Assembly (NCBI RefSeq): GCF_000426185.1
Contig: NZ_AUEW01000001.1
Location: 310,001 to 374,000 of the forward strand
Source of the DNA: Cellulomonas sp. URHD0024
GTDB lineage: Bacteria; Actinomycetota; Actinomycetes; Actinomycetales; Cellulomonadaceae
Reading direction: 5' to 3'
Length of the DNA stretch: 64,000 nucleotides
The position numbers and the translations under genes are program-made. The notes beneath the pieces were generated by a model, which saw only the letters and a list, made by a program, of their open reading frames with translations, had not been told where the DNA came from and did not search any database. Below are positions 16,525-24,622 of this stretch, piece by piece. Each line of letters starts with the position of its first letter. Position 1 is the stretch's first letter.

Positions 16525-17257
16525 CGGCGTCTCCTCTGTGCTCCGTGGCCGGCGTTCCCCGGCGTGCCAGGTGGTCGTCCTCGTTGACCACCAGCGCCGT
16601 CCACGTGTCGGCGTCTCGCACGAGGCGGGTGACCGCCGCGTTCCGCACCGGATGGTGGCGAGCCAGCTCCAGGACCTCCAGCTCGGAGAGGCTCTCGCAG
16701 ACGTAGCGGATCGACATGATCACCGCGTCGTGGGACACGACGAGGACGCGCGCACCGTCCAGCGACCGGTCGAGGTCAGCGAGGAACGACCGCACGCGGA
16801 GCACCAGGTCCGCCCAGGACTCCCCGCCCGGTGGGCGGTAGTAGAACTTGCCCAGCTGCCGGCGCCGTCCGCTCTCCGACGGGAACCGCGCGTCCGCGCC
16901 GAGCGTCGTCAGCCGGTCCAGAATGCCGAGCTCGCGGTCGCGCAGCCGCTCGTCCTGGTGCAGGACCAGTCCGGAACCCGCCTCCCGCATCCCGATCGTC
17001 GCCGTCTGCACGGCCCGCACGTACGGCGAGCACCAGGCCACGTCGGGCCCGTCCCCGCGGCGCTCCATGAGCCACGAGCCGAACGCGGCGGCCTGCTGCT
17101 CGCCCAGCGGTGACAACGGCGTGTCCGCGTCGCGCGTCTCGAGCTGGAGCTCCTCGCGGCCGGCTCGCTCCGCCTCCGTCGCCGCGACGTTGCCGACGCT
17201 CTCCCCGTGGCGCACGAGGATCAGCTCACGCACTCCGCTGTGTCGCCGCTCGGGCAC
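16508..17257 (-). CDS. histidine phosphatase family protein (phosphoglycerate mutase-like)
   Basis: 249 residues. LILVRHGESVGN carries the catalytic His of the RHG motif, SPYVRAVQTA the second conserved region, and VVSHDAVIMSIRY the second catalytic His. The segment GKFYYRPPGGESWADLVLRV matches broad-specificity phosphatases that act on small phosphoesters. The GTG at 17257 is preferred because GGAGG lies five bases upstream; the GTG at 17263 would overlap the ribosome-binding site. The 3' end overlaps nnrD. Confidence 0.88.
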   Translation of the reverse strand: MPERRHSGVRELILVRHGESVGNVAATEAERAGREELQLETRDADTPLSPLGEQQAAAFGSWLMERRGDGPDVAWCSPYVRAVQTATIGMREAGSGLVLHQDERLRDRELGILDRLTTLGADARFPSESGRRRQLGKFYYRPPGGESWADLVLRVRSFLADLDRSLDGARVLVVSHDAVIMSIRYVCESLSELEVLELARHHPVRNAAVTRLVRDADTWTALVVNEDDHLARRGTPATEHRGDADALPH

Positions 17258-17279
17258 CGCCACCTCCTACGCCGCCGGC

Positions 17280-17513
17280 TCAGGCCGAGTTGACCGGTCC
17301 GTCGGCGACCGGCGGGTCGGACGGGTCGGCCGGTGCGACGGGAACCTGCCGGTCCGACCTCTCGTCCCTCGGGTCGACGAGTCGCTCCGGTCGGCTGAGC
17401 ACCGCCTCCGCCACGTCGTCGGCGGCGTTGGCGATGGAGGGGGAGGGGTCGTGGCGGTCCTCCACCACCGGTTCGGGAGTCCCGGTCTCGTCGAAGCGCC
17501 GTTCTGCAGTCAC
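17280..17513 (-). CDS. small acidic disordered protein, 77 aa
   Basis: 77 residues, rich in Asp, Pro, Glu, Val and Ala, with PSIANAADDVAEAVLSRPER as the only plausible helix. GTG start at 17513 with TAGGAG seven bases upstream. It lies 22 bp upstream of the histidine phosphatase in the same direction. Unrecognised family; one of several small acidic proteins in the window. Confidence 0.6.
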   Translation of the reverse strand: MTAERRFDETGTPEPVVEDRHDPSPSIANAADDVAEAVLSRPERLVDPRDERSDRQVPVAPADPSDPPVADGPVNSA

Positions 17514-17587
17514 TGGAGGCTCCTACGTCTCGCGAGGGTCGCTGTGGCAGACGGGGCGGCGGGCCGAGGCCCACCGCCCCGCACGGG

Positions 17588-17884
17588 TCATTCGGCGGAT
17601 GCCACATCCTGCAGGGAACCGCTGCTCCTGGCGCCGTCCCCGTCCTGCGGCGAGGTGGCAGAGGTCCCGTCCTTGGTCAGCTCGGAGATGAACTGGTGGC
17701 AGCGCTGCGCGCGCTGCGAGTCCTCGCTCATGACCTGCTCGAAGAACGAGGCGATCTCGTCCTTGCCGGCGTTGCGTGCGTCGCGCACGTACTGGCCGTA
17801 GTCGTGGCCGGCCTTGAGTGAGTGGTACTGCACGGAGATGAGGTCGAACGTGACGTCGTCGAACCCGGTCTCGCCTGTCGCCAT
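17588..17884 (-). CDS. small helical protein, 98 aa (paralogue of 7940-8170)
   Basis: GAGGAGACCAACC precedes the ATG. The first 70 residues are helical (DLISVQYHSLKAGHDYGQYV; DEIASFFEQVMSEDSQRAQ) and align with the 76-aa protein at 7940; a Ser/Asp-rich tail follows. No named domain recognised. The paired occurrence beside small acidic genes suggests a shared, perhaps stress-related, role. Confidence 0.7.
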   Translation of the reverse strand: MATGETGFDDVTFDLISVQYHSLKAGHDYGQYVRDARNAGKDEIASFFEQVMSEDSQRAQRCHQFISELTKDGTSATSPQDGDGARSSGSLQDVASAE

Positions 17885-18225
17885 GGTTGGTCTCCTCGAC
17901 GTGTGGGACGCCGAGCGCTGTGTCCCGGCTCCCTGGTTGCCAGCCCTCTGCTTGACCGACCTTCACGCTATCCGGCCGTCGCGCGGGTGCAACCGGGCGG
18001 AGCCGGACCGACGCGGCAGGCTCCGGCGGGCGTCGCCGAGCCCTGCGAACGGGCTCGCGCAGGAGGGGTCGCCCGTCCGTTGGCGGCACTGCCGGGGCCG
18101 CCGTAGCGTGGGCGAACTCTTCTCGGTGAAGACGGCGCCGACCGAGATCGCGACCCGGCCCAGCGCTGCACGAGCGCCCGCGCGGACCCGAGCACCGGTC
18201 GGTCGTCGCGGGACATGGACGGCCG
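17885..18225. other. divergent intergenic region, 341 bp, no gene
   Basis: Open frames here are out-of-frame extensions without ribosome-binding sites. It must hold promoters for the 98-aa protein (minus) and the DUF2243 protein (plus); no clear operator or repeat is visible. Confidence 0.5.
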
Positions 18226-18777
18226 ATGACCATGGCGACGCCCGGCGCACCCACCGATGCTCGGTTCCGGATCCCCGATCGGGCGCCCGCGCTCGTGCTC
18301 GGCGTGGGCCTCGGCGGATTCGTCGACGGGATCGTGGTGCATCAGCTGCTGCAGTGGCACCACATGATCAGCGACACGCACGGCCATCCCGTCACCACGG
18401 TCGCCGGGCTGCGTGCCAACACGCTCGCCGACGGGCTGTTCCACTCGTTCACCTGGGTCGTGGTGGTGGTCGGCGTGGTGCTGACGATCGTGTCCTGGCG
18501 ACGCGGCCGGCTCGCTCCGACGTGGCGGTTCCAGATCGGTCTCCTGGTGGCGGGCTGGGGCGCCTTCAACCTGGTGGAGGGCGTCGTCGACCACCAGATC
18601 CTGGGCATCCACCACGTCCGCGACGATCTCGGCGGGCCGCTCTCCTGGGACCTCGGCTTCCTGGCCGTCAGCGCCGCGTTGCTCGTGGGCGGCTGGACCT
18701 GGCAGCTCTCCGGCCTGCGCGAGCTCACGACGCGGAACGCCCGGGCTGACGTCGGCGAGCTACCCCAGCGGCGGTAG
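18226..18777 (+). CDS. DUF2243 family membrane protein
   Basis: 183 residues with four predicted membrane helices. GLGGFVDGIVVHQLLQWHHM (about 26-45) is the DUF2243 signature; the histidines here and in VEGVVDHQILGIHHVR suggest a metal or heme site, which is inference. The 3' end overlaps the convergent LigD-type gene by 18 bp. Function unknown in the family. Confidence 0.88.
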   Translation: MTMATPGAPTDARFRIPDRAPALVLGVGLGGFVDGIVVHQLLQWHHMISDTHGHPVTTVAGLRANTLADGLFHSFTWVVVVVGVVLTIVSWRRGRLAPTWRFQIGLLVAGWGAFNLVEGVVDHQILGIHHVRDDLGGPLSWDLGFLAVSAALLVGGWTWQLSGLRELTTRNARADVGELPQRR

Positions 18778-20385
18778 CTGCTGGTCGCCCGCGAGGACCG
18801 CCCGGAACGGGTCCCCGCGCTCGGCGAGCCGGTCCATGATCGTCGAGATCGTGAAGGCGTCAGGCCTGAGCCACGGCTCGTCCAGCTCGTCCCAGGTGAT
18901 CGGCGCGGAGACCGGGGCACCCGCTGCAGCTCTCGGGCTGTACGGGGCGACGAGGGTCTTGTTGATCGCGTTCTGCGTGTAGTCGAGCCGTGCCTGACCG
19001 CCCCGCTCCCGCACCTCCCAGCGCCAGCTCACGAGCTCCGGGACGACCTTGCCGATCGTGCGGGAGAGCTTCTCCACCCAGGCGCGCGTCTCGTCGAAGC
19101 CCGGCCCGGCGGAGATCGGCACCCAGATCTGGATGCCGCGTCGTCCGGTGAGCTTCGGCTGTGCCTGGACCTGCAGGTGCTCGAGCGCGTCACGGTGCAG
19201 GCGGGCCAGCAGGAGAACGTCCTCCCAGGCGGTCGACGGGCCGGGGTCGATGTCGATGAGGGCATACGTCGGTCGGTGCGGATCGGCGACCTGGGACGTC
19301 CACGGATGCCACTCGACGGCACCGAAGTTCGCCGCCCACACGAGCGCCGCGGGCTCGTCGACCACGAGGTAGGTGGTGGTCTCGTCGCCCTCCGCCTCCG
19401 GGTTGTCCCACCGGCCGATCCAGGCGGGGGCGTGGACGGGCAGCTGCTTGTGCCAGAAGCCCGGCCGGTCGACGCCGTTCGGGTACCGGTGCATGTTCAG
19501 CGGTCGCCCTCTCAGGTACGGGAGGACGACCGGCGCGATGCGGGCCGCGTACCGCACGAGGTCACGTTTGGTGACCGGGTCCTCGCCCGCACGCCCGGGG
19601 AAGAGGACCTTGTCGAGGTTCGTGAGGCGCAGCCGCCTCCCGAAGACGTCCCACGACCCGCCGGCAGGCAGGGCGTCGAGCCTGCCGAGGTCGTCGGGCG
19701 TCGGCCCCTGCGCGTGGACCGGATGCAGGTCGATGGACGCCTCGGCTGCCGGCAGGTCCGAGCGCCAGAGCCGGTCCGGGTCCGCCAGGACCTCGTCGTT
19801 GGTGCGCCCGCTGAGCACGGACCGGGCATGGTCCTCGGGATCCCAGCCGGGGACCGCGTGGTCGTCCCGCTTGTGCAGGAGGAGCCACTGCTCCTTGCCG
19901 CGCCGGTCGGACTCGCCACGCCGGATCAGGACCACGCGGCCGCGGAGCTTGGACCCGTGGAGCTCGGCGTGCAGCTCGCCCGCCTCCAGCTCGGCTCGCG
20001 GGTCCTCGCTCTTGTACGGCTCCCACGTGCCGTGGTCCCAGACGATGACGTCCCCGCCGCCGTACTCGCCGGCCGGGATCACACCCTCGAAGTCCATGTA
20101 CTCCAGCGGATGATCCTCCACGTGCACCGCCATGCGGCGCGCGCCTGGGTCGAGGGTGGGCCCACGCGGCACGGCCCAGCTGACCAGCACGCCGTCGATC
20201 TCGAAGCGCAGGTCGTAGTGCAGCCTCCGGGCCCGGTGCCGTTGGACGACGAACCGGCGACCCGTGCGCGGCGGTCCCACCCGCGGAGCCGCACCGGCGG
20301 GCTCCGACGTCCGGGCGAAGTCACGCTTGGACCGGTAGGTCTCCAGCTCCTCGGAGCCGCGACGTCGCGCCTCCACGCTCGTCAT
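18760..20385 (-). CDS. LigD-type 3'-phosphoesterase plus primase-polymerase (no ligase domain)
   Basis: 541 residues. Processes and fills ends in non-homologous end joining. An N-terminal phosphoesterase domain (about 43-175) has FVVQRHRARRLHYDLRFEID, AVHVEDHPLEY and EGVIPAGEYGGG, including the conserved His, Asp and Arg metal and phosphate ligands. An archaeo-eukaryotic primase-type polymerase (about 245-535) follows, with LTNLDKVLFPG, MHRYPNG, EWHPWTS and IDIDPG carrying the metal-binding Asp pair. The ATP-dependent ligase domain of full LigD is absent, so ligation needs another protein. Starts with an ATGA overlap on the upstream 130-aa gene. Confidence 0.92.
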   Translation of the reverse strand: MTSVEARRRGSEELETYRSKRDFARTSEPAGAAPRVGPPRTGRRFVVQRHRARRLHYDLRFEIDGVLVSWAVPRGPTLDPGARRMAVHVEDHPLEYMDFEGVIPAGEYGGGDVIVWDHGTWEPYKSEDPRAELEAGELHAELHGSKLRGRVVLIRRGESDRRGKEQWLLLHKRDDHAVPGWDPEDHARSVLSGRTNDEVLADPDRLWRSDLPAAEASIDLHPVHAQGPTPDDLGRLDALPAGGSWDVFGRRLRLTNLDKVLFPGRAGEDPVTKRDLVRYAARIAPVVLPYLRGRPLNMHRYPNGVDRPGFWHKQLPVHAPAWIGRWDNPEAEGDETTTYLVVDEPAALVWAANFGAVEWHPWTSQVADPHRPTYALIDIDPGPSTAWEDVLLLARLHRDALEHLQVQAQPKLTGRRGIQIWVPISAGPGFDETRAWVEKLSRTIGKVVPELVSWRWEVRERGGQARLDYTQNAINKTLVAPYSPRAAAGAPVSAPITWDELDEPWLRPDAFTISTIMDRLAERGDPFRAVLAGDQQLPPLG

Positions 20386-20774
20386 GCCCGATAGGGCTCG
20401 GCGGTCCGAGCCCCCGAGTAGGTGCGGGTGGCTTGTGCGAGCCGTCGCAGGTCGTGGCCGGCGAGGCGCCGGGCGCGCATCCGAGCGAGCGTGCCGGGGG
20501 TGCTCGCCCGGGTGTCCTCCCGGCCCGCGATGAGCAGGCGCGTGGTCCCGCCCTCGGGCAACAGGTAGACGGTGACCCGGTAGCGGACCCCCGCCCACTG
20601 TGCCCGGCCCCGGGCGGCGACGCCGGTCGAGCTGGGCCGCAGCCGCAGGTCGGTGTGCCGCAGGTGCAGCAGGTGGTGGCTGTTCTCGTCCGAGCGGCCC
20701 GCCCGCAGGAGCGCGGACCACACCATGCTGGGGGTGCCGGGGCAGTCGACCCGGTGCACCGTGGAAGAAGGCAC
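20382..20774 (-). CDS. small SRPBCC-like protein coupled to the LigD-type gene
   Basis: 130 residues from GTG at 20774; its stop overlaps the start of the LigD-type gene (ATGA). The layout (an N-terminal strand, then TPSMVWSALLRAG as a helix, a beta-rich middle with YRVTVYLLPEGG, and a long C-terminal helix TLARMRARRLAGHDLRRLAQ) resembles a START/SRPBCC fold. Similarity is structural guesswork rather than a clear signature. Tight coupling to a DNA-repair gene may be incidental. Confidence 0.55.
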   Translation of the reverse strand: MPSSTVHRVDCPGTPSMVWSALLRAGRSDENSHHLLHLRHTDLRLRPSSTGVAARGRAQWAGVRYRVTVYLLPEGGTTRLLIAGREDTRASTPGTLARMRARRLAGHDLRRLAQATRTYSGARTAEPYRA

Positions 20775-20866
20775 AGGAACCCCGCCTCGCGGTCGTCGCT
20801 CAGCCGCCTTCTCCGGCTCGTTCCACGATCGCACGCGACCCCGCCGCGCGCGACACGTCGTCAGCA

Positions 20867-21502
20867 CTACGCGGGCGTCGCGATCAGGATGATGTTGTCG
20901 CTGTAGTGACCGCTGCGTCGGTCGAACGTGCCGCCGCAGGTGACGAGGACCAACCGGCGATCCCCCCTGAGAGTGAAGAGGTCGAGCGGCAGGTCCGGCT
21001 TGGCGACGGAACGCCGCTGGGAGAGCGTGTACGGGTAGACGCGGCCGGTGGAGTCGACCACGGTGATCGCCGTGCGCATCGGCGCGCGGATGAGCGTCGA
21101 CATCGGCCCTGCGCCGTACTGGACGGCGTCGATGTGCGCGACGAGCACGACGCTGCCGGCGGCCCCGGACGGCGCAGCACCCGCGGACCACCAGCCGAAG
21201 GTCGACGGGTCGGCGGGGATGTCGAGCGCCCCTCCGGGGGCCGCGAGGACCGGGACGACGCCCGCCTGGATGCCGAGCGATCCCACCGAGATGCTCACGG
21301 GCGCCGCCTCCCCGGCGGGAGGTGCGGCAGGTGCCTCGGCCGCCCGGGTGGGCCTGGCTGGTTCGGGGGTGGGCGTGGCCCGGGAGGCAGCTGTCGACGC
21401 GTGCACGGCCGCGGGCTGGGCGAGGACGAAGCCGCCCGCGCCCAGCAGGACGAGACCGAGGACGCACCACACGGCCGCCCAGCGTCTCCGCCCCGCGGTC
21501 AC
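20867..21502 (-). CDS. class F sortase
   Basis: 211 residues. Membrane-bound transpeptidase: a signal anchor near residues 9-28, a Pro/Ala/Thr-rich spacer to about 70, then the sortase beta-barrel. Catalytic His in VVLVAHIDA, Cys in LVLVTCGGTFD and Arg in DRRSGHYSDN. The short length and GTFGWWSAGAAPSG-like wording (FGWWSAGAAP) fit class F of actinobacteria. Its GTG start overlaps the stop of the DUF4142 gene (GTGA), so the two are translated together and the neighbour may be a substrate. Confidence 0.88.
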   Translation of the reverse strand: MTAGRRRWAAVWCVLGLVLLGAGGFVLAQPAAVHASTAASRATPTPEPARPTRAAEAPAAPPAGEAAPVSISVGSLGIQAGVVPVLAAPGGALDIPADPSTFGWWSAGAAPSGAAGSVVLVAHIDAVQYGAGPMSTLIRAPMRTAITVVDSTGRVYPYTLSQRRSVAKPDLPLDLFTLRGDRRLVLVTCGGTFDRRSGHYSDNIILIATPA

Positions 21503-22164
21503 GGCACGTCGACCGTGCCACGGCGACGGAGCAGCGTCCCCCCGGCGAGCAGCAGGGCGAGCGCGCCGGCGACGAGCAGGGCAGTCCCGACGGCGCTGAA
21601 GGACCGAGCGGCCTGGCCGCCGCTTCCCGCCGAGACCGAGGAGGGCACGCCGTAGGCCGGTGCTGCCGCAAGGAGCTCGTCGAGATGGTGCTGGACCACG
21701 GGCGCGGCAGCGCTCGCCAGGTTCTTGACGGTCGGGTCGGACCCGCTCGCGAGCTCGGTGGCCCCAGCCGCAAGAGTCGCCCGGTGCGCCGTGATCTGGC
21801 TGGTGATCCAGGCGGTGTCGAACGCCGCTCCGGTCTTCGCCTTCACGGACGCCAGCTCTGCCTGCTGCTCAGGCGTCGGCGAACCGGGAAGCGTCACGCC
21901 GAGCTGCGTGGCGGCTGCGGTGAGGTTGGCGTCCAACGTCGTGTGGTCGTCGATGAGCATCTGGCCGAGCCGTCGTACGGTGTCGGACGCGCCTTGAGCG
22001 ACGGCCGCCTGACCGGCGGCGATCTCGGCGAGGTTGCCCTGGTGGGCGAAGACCATCCAGGACTGGTCCTGTGCGGACGGTGCGGCCTGGGCGGTGGGGG
22101 CGGCCAGGACGAGTGCGGCGACGGCGACGACGCCGGCCAGGGCGGTGCGACGGAAGTGCTTCAC
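21499..22164 (-). CDS. exported DUF4142 protein with C-terminal membrane anchor
   Basis: 221 residues. Sec signal peptide (1-27, cleavage near AQA-AP), DUF4142 helical domain (about 30-165, MVFAHQGNLAEIAAGQAAVA; GQMLIDDHTTLDANL), then a Ser/Gly linker, a hydrophobic helix (about 193-212) and a basic tail LRRRG. This signal-peptide plus hydrophobic-plus-basic layout matches sortase substrates, but no LPxTG motif is visible. GTG start at 22164 with GGAG five bases upstream; overlaps the sortase start. A DUF4142 ferritin-like fold with metal binding is possible but unproven. Confidence 0.85.
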   Translation of the reverse strand: MKHFRRTALAGVVAVAALVLAAPTAQAAPSAQDQSWMVFAHQGNLAEIAAGQAAVAQGASDTVRRLGQMLIDDHTTLDANLTAAATQLGVTLPGSPTPEQQAELASVKAKTGAAFDTAWITSQITAHRATLAAGATELASGSDPTVKNLASAAAPVVQHHLDELLAAAPAYGVPSSVSAGSGGQAARSFSAVGTALLVAGALALLLAGGTLLRRRGTVDVP

Positions 22165-22496
22165 GGGAACTCCGATGGGGGGTGGTGACACCCGGCGCTT
22201 CGCGGCGGGTCCGGCCGCCCTGCTGGACCCGTGGAAGAACCGTAGGCGCAATCCGCCGGCCCGCAACAGCGCGGGGTGTCGGCACGATCGTCCAGGACAC
22301 CGGGTGGGCTTCGGCGCGTGACCCCTCGGCGACACGCACGGATGCCTGGTCCCGTCGCGATTCGCGCCAGGTCGGCCTACTCTCGAAGTGGCGCCTTCGT
22401 CCGTCGACCCCGTCACTGGTCGACTGGTCACGTCCCGTCGGGTTCAGCCTGGAGCCCGTGCAGGCCGTCCAGGACGCGGTGCCGTGGGAGGGCCTT
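22165..22496. other. divergent intergenic region, 332 bp, no gene
   Basis: Separates the DUF4142-sortase operon (minus) from the PAS-ANTAR-STAS gene (plus). A repeat ACTGGTC occurs twice in tandem near 22421-22438; nothing else distinctive. No supported coding sequence. Confidence 0.45.
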
Positions 22497-23450
22497 GTGA
22501 CTACCTCGGTGCGAGTAGGTCGGTTCAGCTTTTCGCCGGAGGCGACCCGGTGGGCCTGGTCCGACGAGATGTTCGCGCTGCACGGCATGGCGCCGGGTGA
22601 CGTGGTGCCGACGCGCGCCCTGTTCCTGAGCCACGTGCACCCCGGCGATCGCGACCAGGTGGCCGACGTCCTCCTGGGAGCCGAGGACGGGACCCGCGCA
22701 TGCTCGTACCGGCTTCTCGACCTGTCCGGCGCGCAGCACGACGTGGTGGTCGCCGCGGCGCGCAGCGAGAGCGGTGCCGTGCAGGGCTTCGTCGTCGACG
22801 ACACGCAGCAGCGCAGTCGCGCTGTCGCGGCAGCGGTCAACGAGCAGCTGAAGGTGGCGTTGGAGTCGCACGCGGTGATCGACCAGGCCAAGGGCATGCT
22901 CATGATGACCTACGGCATCGACGACGGGTCGGCGTTCAACCTGCTGCGCTCGGCATCCCAGCAGCACAACGTGCGTCTGCGCGCACTCGCGGAACGGCTG
23001 GTCGACTCGGCCCGGTCCCTCAGCGGGCAGGACGTCGTACCCCGGGCCGTCATGGACGAGCTGTTCGTCCGTGCGATCGACGACCGGCGGCCTGCAGCGC
23101 CGCACGGCCCGAGCGCGACCGTGGAGCTCGACGAGCTGCCCGCGGGCCCCCGCCTGCGGGTCCACGGCGAGGTCGACCTGACGTCGATGACGGAGCTGGA
23201 CGCCGCACTGAGCAGGCTGCTCGAGACGGCTCGGCCGCGGGGCCGGGTGGTCGTGGACCTCAGCGACGTACCTCAGGTCGGTGCCGCCGCTCTGGACGTG
23301 CTCCGCGCGGCGCAACGTCGCTGCGCTGCCCGGGCGATCACGATGGAGGTCGTCGGAGCGGGCGCCGAGCACCCGCCCGAACCGCACGCCGCCTCCGCCT
23401 CCCGGTCGGCGGGGCACCCGGACCGCGGGCTGGTGCCGCGCCTCCGGTGA
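22497..23450 (+). CDS. PAS-ANTAR-STAS signalling protein
   Basis: 317 residues from GTG at 22497 (GGGAGG five bases upstream). PAS domain (about 1-100; FSPEATRWAWSDEMFALHG, HPGDRDQV) senses a ligand or redox state. ANTAR RNA-binding domain (about 110-170; VIDQAKGMLMMTYGID) acts by transcription antitermination. A STAS domain (about 205-290; RLRVHGEVDLTSMTELDAAL; VVDLSDVPQVGAAALDVL) follows, as in anti-sigma-factor antagonists. The usual phospho-acceptor Ser in the DSSG position is replaced by Ala (VGAAAL). The C-terminus is Pro/Arg/His-rich and probably disordered. Confidence 0.88.
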   Translation: MTTSVRVGRFSFSPEATRWAWSDEMFALHGMAPGDVVPTRALFLSHVHPGDRDQVADVLLGAEDGTRACSYRLLDLSGAQHDVVVAAARSESGAVQGFVVDDTQQRSRAVAAAVNEQLKVALESHAVIDQAKGMLMMTYGIDDGSAFNLLRSASQQHNVRLRALAERLVDSARSLSGQDVVPRAVMDELFVRAIDDRRPAAPHGPSATVELDELPAGPRLRVHGEVDLTSMTELDAALSRLLETARPRGRVVVDLSDVPQVGAAALDVLRAAQRRCAARAITMEVVGAGAEHPPEPHAASASRSAGHPDRGLVPRLR

Positions 23451-23540
23451 CGCCTCGCTCGGTCGGCTGAGGCCGAACGGCGAGCGACCTACAGTGGCCC
23501 TCGAGCTGGCGGGGCTTCGGCGTTGACGCCTGGAGATCGA

Positions 23541-23906
23541 ATGCCCACACCCGCCACTCGCTCGCATGCCGTTCCCGTCCGCCGTCGGCCGTTCGTGGTG
23601 CTCGTGCTCCTCCTGCTGCTCCTGCCCGCCGCCGCGGTACTGCTCGGGGCAGCGGCCACCCAGGGCACGCCGGCGGGCGCGGTGCAGGGTGCCGCGTCCG
23701 ACGAACCCCTTCCGCAGACGACCAACTACGACGACCGGGTCGGCGGACCGCACCAGGACACGCCGGAGGAGGAGACCGGCCGCGCCGTGACGCCTGTCCG
23801 CTTGGCGCTCATCGCGACCGTCGTCGTCGTCACGGCGGGCATCGTCACGACCCTCGCCGTTCGGGCCCGTCGGCGCCGACGCGCGGCGGAGGGTGACCTG
23901 TCATGA
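23541..23906 (+). CDS. bitopic/bimembrane protein of the GAF-ANTAR operon
   Basis: 121 residues. Two membrane helices: VVLVLLLLLLPAAAVLLGAA (about 19-38) and LALIATVVVVTAGIVTTLAV (about 88-107), linked by a Gln/Asp/Glu-rich loop likely outside the cell and ending in a very basic cytosolic tail. TGGAGATCGA precedes the ATG at 23541. Overlaps the GAF-ANTAR gene by ATGA. No named family. Confidence 0.75.
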   Translation: MPTPATRSHAVPVRRRPFVVLVLLLLLLPAAAVLLGAAATQGTPAGAVQGAASDEPLPQTTNYDDRVGGPHQDTPEEETGRAVTPVRLALIATVVVVTAGIVTTLAVRARRRRRAAEGDLS

Positions 23907-24622
23907 CCTCCCCGGTGGTGCCCGACGAGCTGCGGGCAGCGGTCGAGCTGTCGTCCGGGGCCGTCATGACCGACGCGACCGTCGACACGTTGCTCAGCCT
24001 GCTCACCACCGCGGCGCAGCGCGTCGTCCCCGCGGGGTCCGGCGCCGGCCTGACCATCGGCGGGCCGGACTCCGCGATGAGGTCCGTCGCCGCCACCGAC
24101 GAGGAGGTCGAGGCGCTCGACGCCCTCCAGTACGAGCTCGACGAGGGACCGTGCCTGACCGCCTGGCGCGACCGGGTGGTCGTGCGGATCGACGACGTCG
24201 CGACGGAGCGACGATGGCCCAGGTGGTGTGCCGTCGCGGCGCAGCGGAAGCTGGCCTCTTCGCTCAGCGCACCTCTCGTGGTGGGAGACACGGCGCTCGG
24301 CGCGGTCAAGGTCTACGCGCACACTTCCGGCCGCTTCGGCGAGCACGACGAAGCGACCCTTCGTGTCTTCGCCGCACAGGCAGCCGTCCTCGTCGGGCAG
24401 GCGCGCGCCTACGGTCGAGCGGGCGATCTCACTCAGCATCTCGGCGCCCTCCTACGGCAACGGGACGACATCAACCGGGCGTGCGGCGTGATCATGGAGC
24501 GCGAGGGCGTCACGGCCGACGCCGCCTACACCTACCTGATGAGCCTGGCGGAACGGGACGGTCACACGGTCCACGAGGCGGCTGCGCGCCTGGTGCGGCG
24601 GACGGGCAAGGTCCGTCGGTGA
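23903..24622 (+). CDS. GAF-ANTAR transcription antiterminator
   Basis: 239 residues. N-terminal GAF domain (about 20-165; GAGLTIGGPDSAMRSVAATD; YELDEGPCLTAWRD) and C-terminal ANTAR domain (about 175-232; REGVTADAAYTYLMSLAERD). Such proteins bind RNA two-hexaloop motifs to prevent termination in response to small molecules. First and last codons overlap neighbours by 4 nt, making a three-gene unit with the membrane protein and the PP2C phosphatase. Confidence 0.9.
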   Translation: MTSPVVPDELRAAVELSSGAVMTDATVDTLLSLLTTAAQRVVPAGSGAGLTIGGPDSAMRSVAATDEEVEALDALQYELDEGPCLTAWRDRVVVRIDDVATERRWPRWCAVAAQRKLASSLSAPLVVGDTALGAVKVYAHTSGRFGEHDEATLRVFAAQAAVLVGQARAYGRAGDLTQHLGALLRQRDDINRACGVIMEREGVTADAAYTYLMSLAERDGHTVHEAAARLVRRTGKVRR

